64,000 nt of DNA from Labia minor (taxonomy: Eukaryota > Arthropoda > Insecta > Dermaptera > Spongiphoridae). Below, in pieces: positions 1 to 10,350 of the stretch (the first letter of the stretch is position 1; every line of letters starts with the position of its first letter). The stretch lies in assembly GCA_963082975.1 (NCBI GenBank), contig OY720348.1, positions 75,727,719 through 75,791,718 of the forward strand, given 5' to 3'. The notes under the pieces are model-generated. The model did no database searches. It saw only the letters and a program-made list of their open reading frames with translations, and was not told the DNA's origin. A program made the position numbers and the translations under genes.

Positions 1-933
1 TAGGGTGCACTTAAAAGAAGTGAGGTTAGGATTGATATAATTATGACAGTTGCTTTTATTGAATAAATACTTCCTAAATTGCTTATATCAAATGGTGCTT
101 ATAACGAGAGTTGCTAATATCATGGGGTGCTTACATCGAGAATTCACTGTATTACAAGTCAAATTCAGTTCTCCCGATTATACCTTTGTGAAAAGTGGAC
201 TAGACATTAAATAAATTGAAATTATTTTAAATTGCAATTTTTTTTCTTCTATTTTAGAAAATTCTATTCATATCCCTAAAAATTAATAATTTAATGTCAA
301 TCGATAATAGAATTGGTGGATATTTTTAAAGAGTTTTTTTTTTTTTTGTAGAAATAAAACATCAGTTCTCTGTTAACCATGTCTACTCAACCCACTTATA
401 ATCAAAGAGTACAAATATTAATTATTCTATGCATGTCTAAGTATATTTAGTATTTAGGTAGATATATTATCGAATTTCTTAACAGGCTCGAAGTTTAATA
501 TAGTCTAAATTACTGTGGACTAGATTTTCTTTTATTTGTAAAAGTATGTGTCGTTTGGAGACATGGGTTTAAAATTAATCGATGACCTAGAGAGAAATTT
601 ACATCCACGAATAATTAGTTATCAAGTTTCCACTCTAATGAGAGTTGGTCAATGGCTTCAAGAGACGGCCAGAATAGAGTGGACTTTTTATCATATTGAT
701 TAGTTAATGCTAGAGTTGCAAAAATATAATAGAAGGGTTCAGATAATTTACATGATATCATTAACCATATTGACATATTATTTAAAAAAAAAACAGTCGA
801 TTTCAGAAAAAGTTTATTATCTTTAAAAGTTTTTTTTGTTTTAATAATAAAAACCGTGAGAATAACTAAAATTTCTATTCACTATCCAAATTAGGGGGAG
901 GGAGAGAAAGCCATGATCGTTCTGGTTCTTATC
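1..933. other. AT-rich sequence without a recognised gene
   Basis: No open frame of note on either strand. Around 110-150 the text GTGCTTACATCGAGAATTC runs into CACTGTATTA. This resembles the right-hand terminus of a pogo-type DNA transposon (inverted ends of the form TACAGTGAA.. followed by a 'CTC-T-TAAGC' phrase). A similar end occurs at about 51762-51782. No partner end is visible because the window starts here, so this is only a hint. Confidence 0.3.
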
Positions 934-941
934 GTTTAAGT

Positions 942-1135
942 CAGTGGTTCTTAACCACCCTGGAGGTGCGGGAGAAGCCCCTATTTAACCATAAAAATTG
1001 TTAAATATCATTTATTAAATTTCAAATCATCAAAAAAATGTATTTTTCTATACTAAAAAATTAAACAACATTTTGCGGAGGATATATTTTCAGATTCAAA
1101 GGGATGCAACTCGCTGGAAAAGTTAAGAAACACTG
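942..1135. mobile_element. hAT-type MITE, 194 bp, perfect TSD
   Basis: A non-autonomous DNA element. The left end CAGTGGTTCTTAAC is mirrored by GTTAAGAAACACTG on the right. It is flanked by the exact 8-bp direct repeat GTTTAAGT at 934-941 and 1136-1143. An 8-bp duplication is the hAT hallmark, and GTT-TA-AGT fits the nnnTAnnn rule of Buster-type hATs. It has no coding capacity. The left tip matches that of the autonomous hAT at 11542, so that element or a relative could have mobilised it (inference). Confidence 0.88.
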
Positions 1136-1267
1136 GTTTAAGTCCAATGAAATCCAAAATTATATATAACTAATGTACTTTATTAGTATTATGATTACTA
1201 CTGAATTTTTCTATCGTTTTCATTCAATCATATAATTATTATTATTTCTGATTCTAGAGAGAAGAAG

Positions 1268-1552
1268 ATGGGAAAAGGTGGTGGCTGTCTCAGTGCAAAC
1301 TACTTAAAAAACACCATTCATGAAGCAATGACAAGCCTAACCGAAGCAATGTTAGTGATTGTTGGGAGAAAAGTTGATGATCGTTTGGACATTTGTCGAG
1401 AGACTAACGGCGCCCATATTGAAATTTATTAATTATGTAAAAAAACTGTATGAGACGACAAATTAGATTAATAAACAACATTAACTGTAAGTCATTCTGT
1501 TTTTTTTTAAACAATGTTCGAAACCGCACCATTCTTTTATGATAACCCTGTA
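1268..1552 (+). pseudogene. Tc1/mariner-like transposase relic, C-terminal tail
   Basis: A short open frame from 1268 to the stop at 1430-1432 ends with RLDICRETNGAHIEIY. This resembles the C-terminal 'R..CI...GGHFE' tail common in arthropod IS630/Tc1/mariner-type transposases. About 120 bp downstream the sequence ends in GATAACCCTGTAT, a familiar terminus of such elements. No upstream catalytic domain was found, so this is at best the 3' end of a dead copy. The family match is from recognition alone. Confidence 0.4.
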
Positions 1553-2499
1553 TGACCAGTTCCTTGTTTTTTATTAGGATATTAATTATTAAAGGGAGAG
1601 CATCTATGAACACTGATATTCGCAATCATTTTCTATTTTATTTTTTTTATAATCTAAAATCAATTTATCTGAAATTCAATCTATTGAAAATAGTTTAGTA
1701 ATTTATTTGTTTTGTAGCAAGTACATGGGCCTTCCTGTTGTAGGAGTATAAAAGAACATTTTCAAAAAAAAGCAAAGCAGTCGAGAATGTTGTCAAGTTC
1801 AATTAACAATTTAATTAGTATCCCAAATGTTGTCCTATTCATATCATAACATTCCGAGTGCATTCGGGGGTGAATTAATAGAGTCCCCATTCCGCCCCAT
1901 CCCAAACAGGTGAAAATCTATTCTCTTGAGATCTATATATACGGAATATATAGGAAATGGGGAGTAACTCTTTATTCGTCGATGGTAAAAAAAAGTTTTT
2001 TTTTCTCAATGGGGCCCCAGCTCCCATTCATGTCGAGCAACACGTGGCCATGGCACCCATTTAGCAACTTTAAACAAGAATTATATATTTTTTATGACTT
2101 TTCATATTCAAATGGAGAAAATTTTACGAGATATTTTTTATTGAGAAAAAAAACAAACTTTCCTTATATATATATATTTTGTATATTTAATTGGAATATA
2201 TCTAGAAATGGTATAAAAATGATCCTAACCAACATTTAGCACACCCTTACTTCTTGGAAACGATGTAGTTTTAAGAAGTGTTTAAAATTTAGTCGTTTGT
2301 GTGTGTGTGAAGTAAATTAACAGAAAAATATTGGATTTGATTTCAAGTTCGAAGAGATATTATAATCCAACATCTTGTTTTAAAACTAGAAGAGCAACTC
2401 AACAAATGGAGATATTTTCAAAATCGAAAAAAATAAATAAATAAATTAGTAAAACGAAGGAGGAAGATGAGTAAATTTTCTTAATATAATAAATGGTAT
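1553..2499. other. AT-rich sequence, nothing recognised
   Basis: The open frame at 1910-2239 is built largely from poly-A/T and TATA runs and has no recognisable domain. There is a short GC-richer patch around 1866-2060. I see no RNA gene or mobile element signature. Confidence 0.5.
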
Positions 2500-2521
2500 T
2501 CTCCTATTAAGCTTGATTTTT

Positions 2522-2969
2522 ACTATCTCGCCAGAAAATTTGGTACATAGGCATTATTCAAAATTCGTAGTTTTCGATAAACTTTTGGGAAATGTAGCTC
2601 AACCGGAAGAGGGTCATTACCTACAACGTTTTGATTTTTTTCCTCTAAAGTGACCGTAAAAATAAAGATATATGTTTGATAATTTTTCTCATGATTAACA
2701 ATTGTATAAAACTGCTATATATAGAATTTCAACTTGATTGAATCACTGAAAGTACCGGAATTAATTTTTTACATATTTTTTGCAAATCTCACGCGCCAAC
2801 ACGTGGCGTGGTGCCATCAACAAAGAACCAAACATGCGCTGGTTTAATAAATATTATTTATTAATTTTAATTTATAATTTATAATTAATTAAATTTAATT
2901 TAAATATTATATATTATGTTATTTAATCCAATTCAAATTGCGAGAGAGTCGAGTGGAGACACTCCAGCT
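2522..2969 (+). mobile_element. Helentron-like (HINE) family 1, copy a
   Basis: Starts at ACTATCTCGCCAG after a T-run. It ends with GCGAGAGAGTCGAGTGGAG then ACACTCCAGCT, the family's 3' inverted repeat plus terminal hairpin. Compared with copy b it lacks roughly 190 bp just inside the 5' end, jumping from CGCCAG straight to AAATTTGGTA. It lies in the T-run of repeat C: the left flank CTTGATTTTT matches the uninterrupted CTTGATTTTTTGAAGG at 36541. Confidence 0.78.
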
Positions 2970-3702
2970 AATTATTAAAGATGAGGGGGAGAGACTAGTA
3001 AAGGAAGATGGAGAGGATTCATAGGGTAAAGGACATGATTCTTCCATTGGATGCAGAAGAAATCATGAGCTCACGTGAGGGCAGGGGCGCAAATCCCTGA
3101 AACAGATTTCTTTTCTATTGGGTTTATAGAAAAAAATCTACCCGTTACCCGGAAAATTATTTTAAATTATTTAAAAATTAATTTTACATTTCATGAAATT
3201 TATCCAAATTTTTTTTTATCTGTTTTTAAATAGGTATGTAGATTAATAATTCGAGACACTACATAACAGTACCTGGTTCATCGAGCTGCCGTTAAAATAA
3301 TTTCAATTTAAAAGAACAAAAATAAAAAAAAATATTCATAAAACATACAGCGCTTAAACGTAATTATTAATTAACTCAAAAACAGAAAAGTATGTCCTGT
3401 GGATATAACATAATATATATTTCGTAATTGGATTACAAAATATTATTAAAATAAATATTTTTAATTTTATTTTAATTATATTTATAATATTTTGTTTTTA
3501 AGGAAGCGCTGTCTGACCTAGTTGCTGACTTCATTTAAATTTACTATTTTAAATTAAGAAAAAACTAACAAAGATTATTTTTCCCGATGCTGAAACCAAT
3601 ACAGATCGATTTTTCTTAATAAATATTATCTATGTTGTGAATTTCAAGCGGTTTAATATTTCAAAAATACAAATAAATGTATATACAATTTTTTTGCTAG
3701 TA

Positions 3703-3989
3703 CAAAAAAAAACCTCTTGACTTTGTACGTTTTATGCAAGAACAACGCCTATCCAGCCGGTTATATCAATGAGGTGTCCTATGATCAGTAGAACGGGTCC
3801 TCTCCACCTTTATGTTGATTTTCTTGATCGGAGGCACTATCAAGTAGCTTTTCCCCAAGGTTGTTCCCGGAGGCTGGGTTGACTCCGTACCATAGACCCC
3901 AGCTAGGGAAATTCCCTTGCTTACCCTTACTTGAATTCGGAACCATGTGAATGTGAGGCAGGTTCGCTGCCCACACACCCAATGGCGCC
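3703..3989 (-). mobile_element. tRNA-derived SINE, copy 1
   Basis: Antisense copy of a roughly 285-bp SINE. Read on the minus strand it begins GGCGCCATTGGGTGTGTGG, carries a degraded tRNA-like A box and B box, and ends CAAAGAGG-type sequence plus a T-run. Flanks TTTTTTGCTAGTA repeat on both sides (about 3690-3702 and 3992-4005), a target-site duplication. Uninterrupted target sequence is present at about 23170-23185 and 36280-36295. The B box is damaged here (GAATTCAAGT), so this copy is older than the one at 28891. Confidence 0.8.
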
Positions 3990-4020
3990 TTCTTTTTTGC
4001 TAGTATAATAAGATAAAATA

Positions 4021-5049
4021 ATTATTATATTTATGTAATGGTAAAGATTATCCGGGTAATTATATTGAAAATCATAAAGTGAGTTCCAATATTATATGAA
4101 TTCAAATAGGAGAATTGATATATTATTACCGGTAGATCGTTTATCAATAAATTTTCTCCCGAATATGTATTATTAATTATTTTTTCGTAAATGTAATGGA
4201 ACGCAATTGAATTGGAATGTGAAATTTAATTTTTAAAAAGTGATCCCATTATATAATCTATTCTTATGGAGTTGGCTGTTGTAGCTAAAACAAGTCATGT
4301 AATATTCTAAAATTGTAATTTCTCTCTCTCTCTCTCTCTTTCAGTTAATCCTTGCAAGCATCCGTCATCTCGCTGAGTGCACCTCCAAATTCATTCTGCC
4401 TTCCATCTTTTATGCTAATGAGCCATTTTCTGTGAAGTGTGTTGTATCATGGATCATTCTCATTCGGATTAACGGCACCCACCAACTAAAATACGGACAC
4501 AATAATCCTCTCTCTTTTGTCGTTTATTCTAATAGTTAAAATAATTAATAGTGTTAATTCAATGGACTCCAAAGATGACTTCCATAAATGCAACGAAAAC
4601 GATTTCATTCGATTTCATGTTTCCAATAGCAAAAGGTTTGTAGGAAAAAAGGGGAGAGTAGAAAGATGAAATAAATATGAAATTAATAATAATTCCGCCG
4701 TGATGCATGCTTTTTCATTTTTGATGGGATTTTATTAGAATTACTAGCAAAATAATATTTTTATTTTTTAGTTTTATAAATAATTCAATTCAATTTCATA
4801 TTTATTCCTTCCTTATAATAGAGAGAGAGAGATTTTCATAAAAACATTGATAATCAAAATAGGAATATGGATCAATACAATGGAATATGGAGGCACATTG
4901 TATTTAATGATAGATAAATAATAAAGTATTATAATTATAATAAAATAGGTATGCAATAGAAAAGTTTCAAAGCAATTAATTAATAATATAATAATTGGAA
5001 ATTGAATATTTTGATTATTAGTTCAATATTATGTTTTATAATTATTTTT
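4021..5049. other. AT-rich region with a possible cryptic exon
   Basis: Contains a (CT)n tract ending in TTTCAG at 4321-4344, which looks like a strong 3' splice site. It is followed by a 64-codon open frame ending at the stop 4537-4539. The peptide has no family I recognise and no downstream donor was established. A short (GA)n tract lies near 4821. Otherwise there is nothing. Confidence 0.25.
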
Positions 5050-5673
5050 ACTATCTCGCCAGAGATAGTATTGCGATCACGAAAATTTTCAATGTCGAGA
5101 TTTTGATGTTTTTATACGTTTTGAAAGTTCCTGATTCATTTTCACTAAGGTTGAGAAAAATGTGTGTGAATGTGTGTATATGTATATATATATGTGTATG
5201 TGTGTATGTAGACAAGATTACGCAAAAACGGTTTGAGCTGGAATCATGAAATTTGGTATACGGGCATTATTCAAAATTTGTAGTTTTCTATCAACTTTTG
5301 AGAAATGTAGCTCAACCGGAAGAGGGTCATTACCTACAACGTTTTGATTTTTTTTTTCCTCTAAACTGACCGTAAAAATACATCTTTGATAGTTTTTCAC
5401 ATGATTAAAAATTGTATAAAACTGCTATATATAGAATTTCAGCTTGATTGAATTGCTGAAAGTACCGGAATTAATTTTTTAACACTGCAAATCTCACGCA
5501 CCAACACGTGACATGGTGCCATCAACAAAGAACCAAAAACGCGCTGGTTTAAAAATTATTATTTATTAATTTTAATTTATAATTTATAATTAATTAAATT
5601 TAATTTAAATATAATATATTATGTTATATAATCCAATTCAAATTGCGAGATATTCGGGGGAGACACTCCAGCT
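5050..5673 (+). mobile_element. Helentron-like (HINE) family 1, copy b (fullest)
   Basis: The most complete copy, 624 bp. The 5' tip ACTATCTCGCCAGAGATAGT is itself a perfect hairpin (8-bp stem, loop GCCA). An internal TG/TA microsatellite lies at about 5161-5210. It is followed by the conserved phrases CAAAAACGGTTTGAGCTGG, GAAATTTGGTATACGGGC, GTAGCTCAACCGGAAGAGGG and a long AT-rich segment. The 3' end is GCGAGATATTCGGGGGAGA then CACTCCAGCTTA, slightly degraded relative to other copies. The short open frames inside are not genes. Confidence 0.82.
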
Positions 5674-6387
5674 TAGTTTAAATTTGATTCAATGTATACA
5701 CTTGGCCTATGAATGTAATTAATTATTTATTTTAAAAATAAATAATTTGGAATTATTTTCTAATATAATTATTGGAATGCAGTAAAGTGGTAACCAAATT
5801 CTCCAATCACAAATCTCAGCAAGTGAAAAAAAAAATTTAAAAAGAAATATAAAAGAATAACTACATAACATCCTAATTCAAATCAAATACCCTCTAAGTT
5901 AACTAAAAGTTAATTTTCTTAATGATCTATTTCCTATTGACGGATTCTAACACTAACTATCATAGTAGAGTGGTTGAGGAATTGAGCGAATTCCCCAAAC
6001 GCCGGGTGTTCCATTGCATGGGGAGCAGCAGCCAAAATATCCTATCATTAAAAATCCATTATCTCGGTATCACCGTCATCTAAGCTTTGCTTAATCATCA
6101 TTTTCAAAATTAGAATTTATTCCTAATTATTATTTACAGTGAAAGTAGAAACCAAAGAAACAAAGAGAGAACAATGACCGCCGATTTTCTGCAGCTATCC
6201 AATTACCAATTTGTAAATTCTTTTATTTAGAACATCATCGAACAGTGTGGCCGTTGCCGATAGTTTAAATAAATGCATTTTTTTCTTCTTAAATCCGGAT
6301 CTAAACTCACCTTCGCAATCATTTATGATATGTATTGTGACGGAAAAATGAAGGCGCTGCAGTCGGCAATCTACCGGTTGTGAAATT
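5674..6387. other. AT-rich spacer between two Helentron-like copies
   Basis: No gene recognised. A short unique patch around 5960-6030 (GCCGGGTGTTCCATTGCATG) and another around 6230-6370 are less AT-biased. The 74-residue minus-strand frame ending near 6195 overlaps the start of the next repeat and is not convincing. Confidence 0.4.
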
Positions 6388-6966
6388 AGCTGGAGTGTCT
6401 CCACTCGACTATCTCGCAATTTGAATTGGATTATATAACATAATATATTATATTTAAATTAAATTTAATTAATTATAAATTATAAATTAAAATTAATAAA
6501 TAAAATTTATTAAACCAGCGCGTTTTTGGTTCTTAGTTGATGGCACCATGTCACGTGTTGGTGGGTGAGATTTGCAGTGTTAAAAAATGAATTCCGGTAC
6601 TTTCAGTGATTCAATCAAGCTGAAATTCTATATATAGCAGTTTTATACAATTTTTAATCATGTGAAAAATTATCAAACATATATTGTTATTTTTACGGTC
6701 ACTTTAGAGGAAAAAAAATCAAAACGTTGTAGGTAATGACCCTCTTCCGGTTGAGCAACTTTTCTCAAATGTTGATAGAAAACTAAGAATTTTGAATAAT
6801 GCCCATGCACCAAATTTCATGTTTCTAGCTCAAACCGATTTTGCCTAATCTTGTCTCCATACATACACACAGACACACACAGACACACACAGACATTTTT
6901 TTCAACCTTAGTGAAGATGATTCAGGAACCTTCAAAACGTATAAAAACATCAAAATCGAGATAGTA
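6388..6966 (-). mobile_element. Helentron-like (HINE) family 1, copy c
   Basis: Reverse orientation. It begins on the plus strand with AGCTGGAGTGTCTCCACTCG then ACTATCTCGC (3' hairpin and inner inverted repeat). It ends with CGAGATAGTAAAAA, the reverse of the 5' tip. It contains an (AC)n tract near 6860-6893. The 5' interior is shortened: the segment with GATCACGAAAATTTTC seen in copies b and h is missing. Confidence 0.8.
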
Positions 6967-7131
6967 AAAATGGCTGTCAAAAGCGTCCCCATGGCGATAT
7001 GATTTTTTCATCACATACGTACAAACCCGGTTCGTTCACTGTGACCTTTAAACTATTGTCAGAATCCCATCAAATTTTGTGTAGTAATTTTATGCGCCTG
7101 GTAACAATAAGAATATATGGGTGAGATCAGA

Positions 7132-7166
<35 letters not shown>

Positions 7167-7834
7167 ATGTTTATTACTGCACCTCTACATTTCACTAGGG
7201 ACATAATTGTAAACAAAAAATTAATGCATTACGGTTTAATCAATAATCGTTTTATTTATTATGATTAATTGAATTTGATTTCAATTCGTATCATTTAGAC
7301 TAACTACAATTTAGTATGGATCTCTACTGTAATTGTAATTGCACACACACACACAATTATATATATTAAGTAATTTCTATTAAAACCGTCTAATTTGAAA
7401 TAGAGTTGTTATTTTAATGGCGGGTGATTAATTGAATCTTGAAATTATATCCATTTTTTTAACTCTCTCCTTGTCACCGAATTTTTTATTATATATTAAC
7501 GAAAAAATATAATCTATGCATGATCTACCCACCATAAGAGTTAATTTAAACAATAATTCCTGTAAATTTGATATCATATTTGTAATTAGAAATTATGTAA
7601 ATATTCAAATTAATAAATTATTTCATTTTCTCTCGTAGGTTTGTAATTAATCATTGTAAATGTGACTTATATACAAAAAAATAAATAAAAAGAATTAAAA
7701 GTATAAATCAATTTTTAATTAAATTATAGCTAATTTTAATTTATACTTGATTTGATTTAACAATTATTTATAATAAAGTTTACTTTAATAGAATAGCTTC
7801 TTAAGAAAGAATTTGTATGGTTATTATTATATAT
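6967..7834. other. AT-rich sequence with an (AT)n microsatellite
   Basis: A pure (AT)n run lies at about 7136-7163 and a short (CA)n at 7342-7353. The 6967-7130 stretch is less biased and not seen elsewhere in the window. No open frame or RNA gene is supported. Confidence 0.5.
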
Positions 7835-8111
7835 AAAAAAAAACCTCTGACTTTGTACGCCCTACGCAAGGACAACGCCTATCAAGTCAATGAGGTGTCC
7901 TATGATCAGTGGACGGGTCCTCTCCACCTTTACCTTGATTTTCTTAATCGGAGGCGCTATCAAGTAGCTTTTTCCCAATGTTGTTCCTGAAGGCTGGGTT
8001 GACTCCGTCCCATAGACCCCAGCTAGGGAAATTCCTTTGCCAGGCTCGGGACTTGAACCCGGGACCATGTGAATGTGAGGCAGGTTCGTTACCCACACAC
8101 CCAATGGCGCC
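7835..8111 (-). mobile_element. tRNA-derived SINE, copy 2
   Basis: Antisense copy. The minus strand starts GGCGCCATTGGGTGTGTGGG and has the B-box-like CCGGGTTCAAGTCCCG and the shared body phrases GACGGAGTCAACCCAGCC and AAGCTACTTGATAGCGCC. It ends with CAAAGTCAGAGG plus a T-run. The AT-rich flanks on both sides share an ATTATATATA-like string, probably the duplication. The 80-residue frame on the minus strand is only translation of the SINE body. Confidence 0.8.
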
Positions 8112-9620
8112 CCTATATTATATATATAAAAAAGATTAATTTTTTTTATTTATTTAAAATTTATAAGTTGAAATATTGTAATTTAATTCATTTTTCATTT
8201 GGTTCTAACTAATTTGAGAAAGTTATAAGACTTTATATAATGGTATTCTTACATCTACGATGTTTAATTTTAGTAAAGATTATACTTATGAGTTTAAGAG
8301 TAATGTTAATTAAGGTCATTAGTCACATATCAATCATCCATCTTCTATGTAGACCATGCATATTTCATTATTATTTCTATTTTAGAGAAAATCAGGATGG
8401 ATCGAGGCTGGGCAGAGCCAGGTCTGTACTCCATTGTATTATAATGGTAGATTCCTTTAGTATAGACTGTACTTACACTTTGTCACTCGACAGGTAGTCC
8501 AATAAAGGAAATTCATAATTTTAATAATAATAAAAATAAAATTTAGAAAATAAGTAATAAGAATGTTTCAATGAATAAAGTCAAAAAAAGAGAAATGATT
8601 GCTCATGTTTGTTTGTTTTCTATTAGTTTGTGGTTTAATCGGATGTGTTCATTAAGAGTCGTGGCGCTGCTTTCTTTTCTTGACAGATGTTTCGGAAATG
8701 TTAAGTGTTTCTTCATTGGCATTCATCGGAGGGTCACCAACCATCCGAGCCCCGCATCATTTCCAATCATTAACCATCTACAAAGGCATTCGTCTTAAAA
8801 AAAAGTACATCTCTGGCATACGAGTTAAGTGGTTCCAAGTTATTCGCTTTGGAGGGTTGTTTTTCCCTTACCCGGGTGGTGGGTGGAATGGATGAGGAGG
8901 AGGGGAACTGTCGGAAACATGAAAAAGCCTCTAAAAAATTAGACATGTCTCATTCACTTCCCTGATGAAAATCTTTCAATTATACGTAGATGGTTAGAAG
9001 AAGGTGGCAGGAGGGAAACCCGGGAGGAGGGGTGGGGGCGATGGGATTGAGAGAAGAGAGAAGAAATGCACGCCTCCTGACAAGCGCAACGAAAGGAGAT
9101 TTCAAAGTGAATCCGACAAGCGAGATTAGATGGCACACTGACTCTCATTCAACAATACCACTTTTGTCTTTTCAACAATATACAAAAGCGCACAGACACA
9201 TTGAAATATACATTTTCTCTAGATTGGAATGGAACTCGTCGAAATACTAGCATCATCATCCAAAAATGATAGAAAAAAAATCAAGATTAAAAAATGTATA
9301 ATTTTCGATTTTCTTTCAGTTCCCGCGATTAAGGAAAGAAATTAGACCAAAAAATACTCCCGATTGTAATTTCAAACATTGCTATATTGATATTTTTGTT
9401 AAAGTATACTAATTTGGTGGTCGTCACAAAAGCTTCAATCAAGTTTAAGTTATAATTTAGACTCAACTTGAGCAGAAACTTTGAAACCAGGCTCTTTTAT
9501 GTAAATGATATTATGGCTGCATTCAAATTCAAATTTTCATTATTTTTCCTAAGAATAGCAATCATAATATGATATATATATAATTATTCTGATTTGCTTT
9601 TTTCAATCCAAGAATACATT
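8112..9620. other. Unique region, locally GC-richer, no gene assigned
   Basis: Sequence from about 8390 to 9180 is noticeably less AT-rich than its surroundings and has no repeat partner in the window. Small open frames occur at 8571-8798, 8680-8895 and 8990-9250, and an antisense one at 8954-9148. None shows a domain I recognise. A TTTTCTTGACAG acceptor-like string at 8673-8684 precedes the 8680 frame. It could hold a regulatory element or a diverged exon; neither is demonstrated. Confidence 0.3.
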
Positions 9621-9745
9621 TTTTTCGTACCAAATTTTACATTTGGAGTTTTACATATCTTCACGAATCATGCATTTTAATAATAGAAAAAAGTATTTTT
9701 TATTGGTTGTGTATAGACGTGTATAGCTTTAACGGCTCAACATTT
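9621..9745 (+). mobile_element. Helentron-like family 2, decayed fragment
   Basis: Matches the 5' module of family 2: CACGAATCATGCATTTT, AAAAAAGTATTTTT, then a TATAGACGTGTATAGC / ACGGCTCAAC phrase equivalent to TAGATGTGTACAGCCTG / ACGGCTCAACCG in the full copies. The GTCC-type tetranucleotide array is absent and both termini are lost. Confidence 0.6.
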
Positions 9746-9954
9746 AAAAAGTATTAATTTTATAAATATAGTAGTAAATAAACCAAGATAATATAATTTA
9801 GTCATTTTAATTCAAATTTTAAAAATATTATTTTTTTTTATACTTTCTACACAAAACTGTACTGCAATATTTCTAATTACACGTTAAATCAATTCAGAGA
9901 AAAATTATAAAGAATTTAAAAATTTTAAACTCGCGCAAAATAGCTAATTCTCCG

Positions 9955-10043
9955 GGCCCAATGACGCAGCTAGCGTGCGAGCTGCGACTATGTACCTGGC
10001 GCTCGCTTCCCATGCGTCCGGTCGGGGCTTAAATATAATAATA

Positions 10044-10083
<40 letters not shown>

Positions 10084-10350
10084 TCAAATTAAAATGATAT
10101 AAAATTTAATTCGACCCCAATCCATTATTATTACATTAACTAACTGGTGAAATAAAAAATACATATATAGTATATATATAAATGTTGTTTTTAATTATTT
10201 TTAAATCGTCGGTCGGGTCTGCGCCCTCCCAAAGTTCCTTTTTGAAATAAATCTGCATTTTTATCACTTAAGTCTCTTAAAAATTATATATATATAATAT
10301 TGTAGAAATAAAAAGAAATTAAATAATAATTACAATAAACAATTAACATA
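9955..10350. repeat. Dispersed repeat F, copy 1
   Basis: Near-identical to 17097-17539. It starts GGCCCAATGACGCAGC with a GCAGCT..AGCTGC inverted repeat, then CATGCGTCCGGTCGGGGC, an (AT)n tract (10046-10081) and TAACTAACTGGTGAAATA. A CGTCGGTCGG motif also found at the 3' end of Helentron-like family 2 follows. The copies differ mainly in the length of three (AT)n tracts. Class not resolved; no coding potential. Confidence 0.75.

Larger units (their letters stand above)
2500..4020. repeat. Dispersed repeat C, copy 1 (interrupted)
   Basis: Diverged relative of the sequences at about 21755-23210 and 36820-37985. Shared landmarks are GGTAAAGGACATGATTC, GAAATCATGAGCTCACGTGA, GGGCAGGGGCGC, CTACCCGTTACCC, and the tail TTTTTGCTAGTATAATAAGA. 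It is split twice, by a Helentron-like element (2522-2969) and by a SINE (3703-3989). The other two copies lack both insertions and so serve as empty sites. No coding potential is seen. Its class is unknown. Confidence 0.7.

Noticed and set aside
3766-3982. Similar 65-80-residue frames at 3766-3982, 7862-8104 and 28950-29187 with a shared peptide
   Set aside because: They are antisense copies of one SINE; the shared peptide is translation of the SINE body, with target-site duplications around it.
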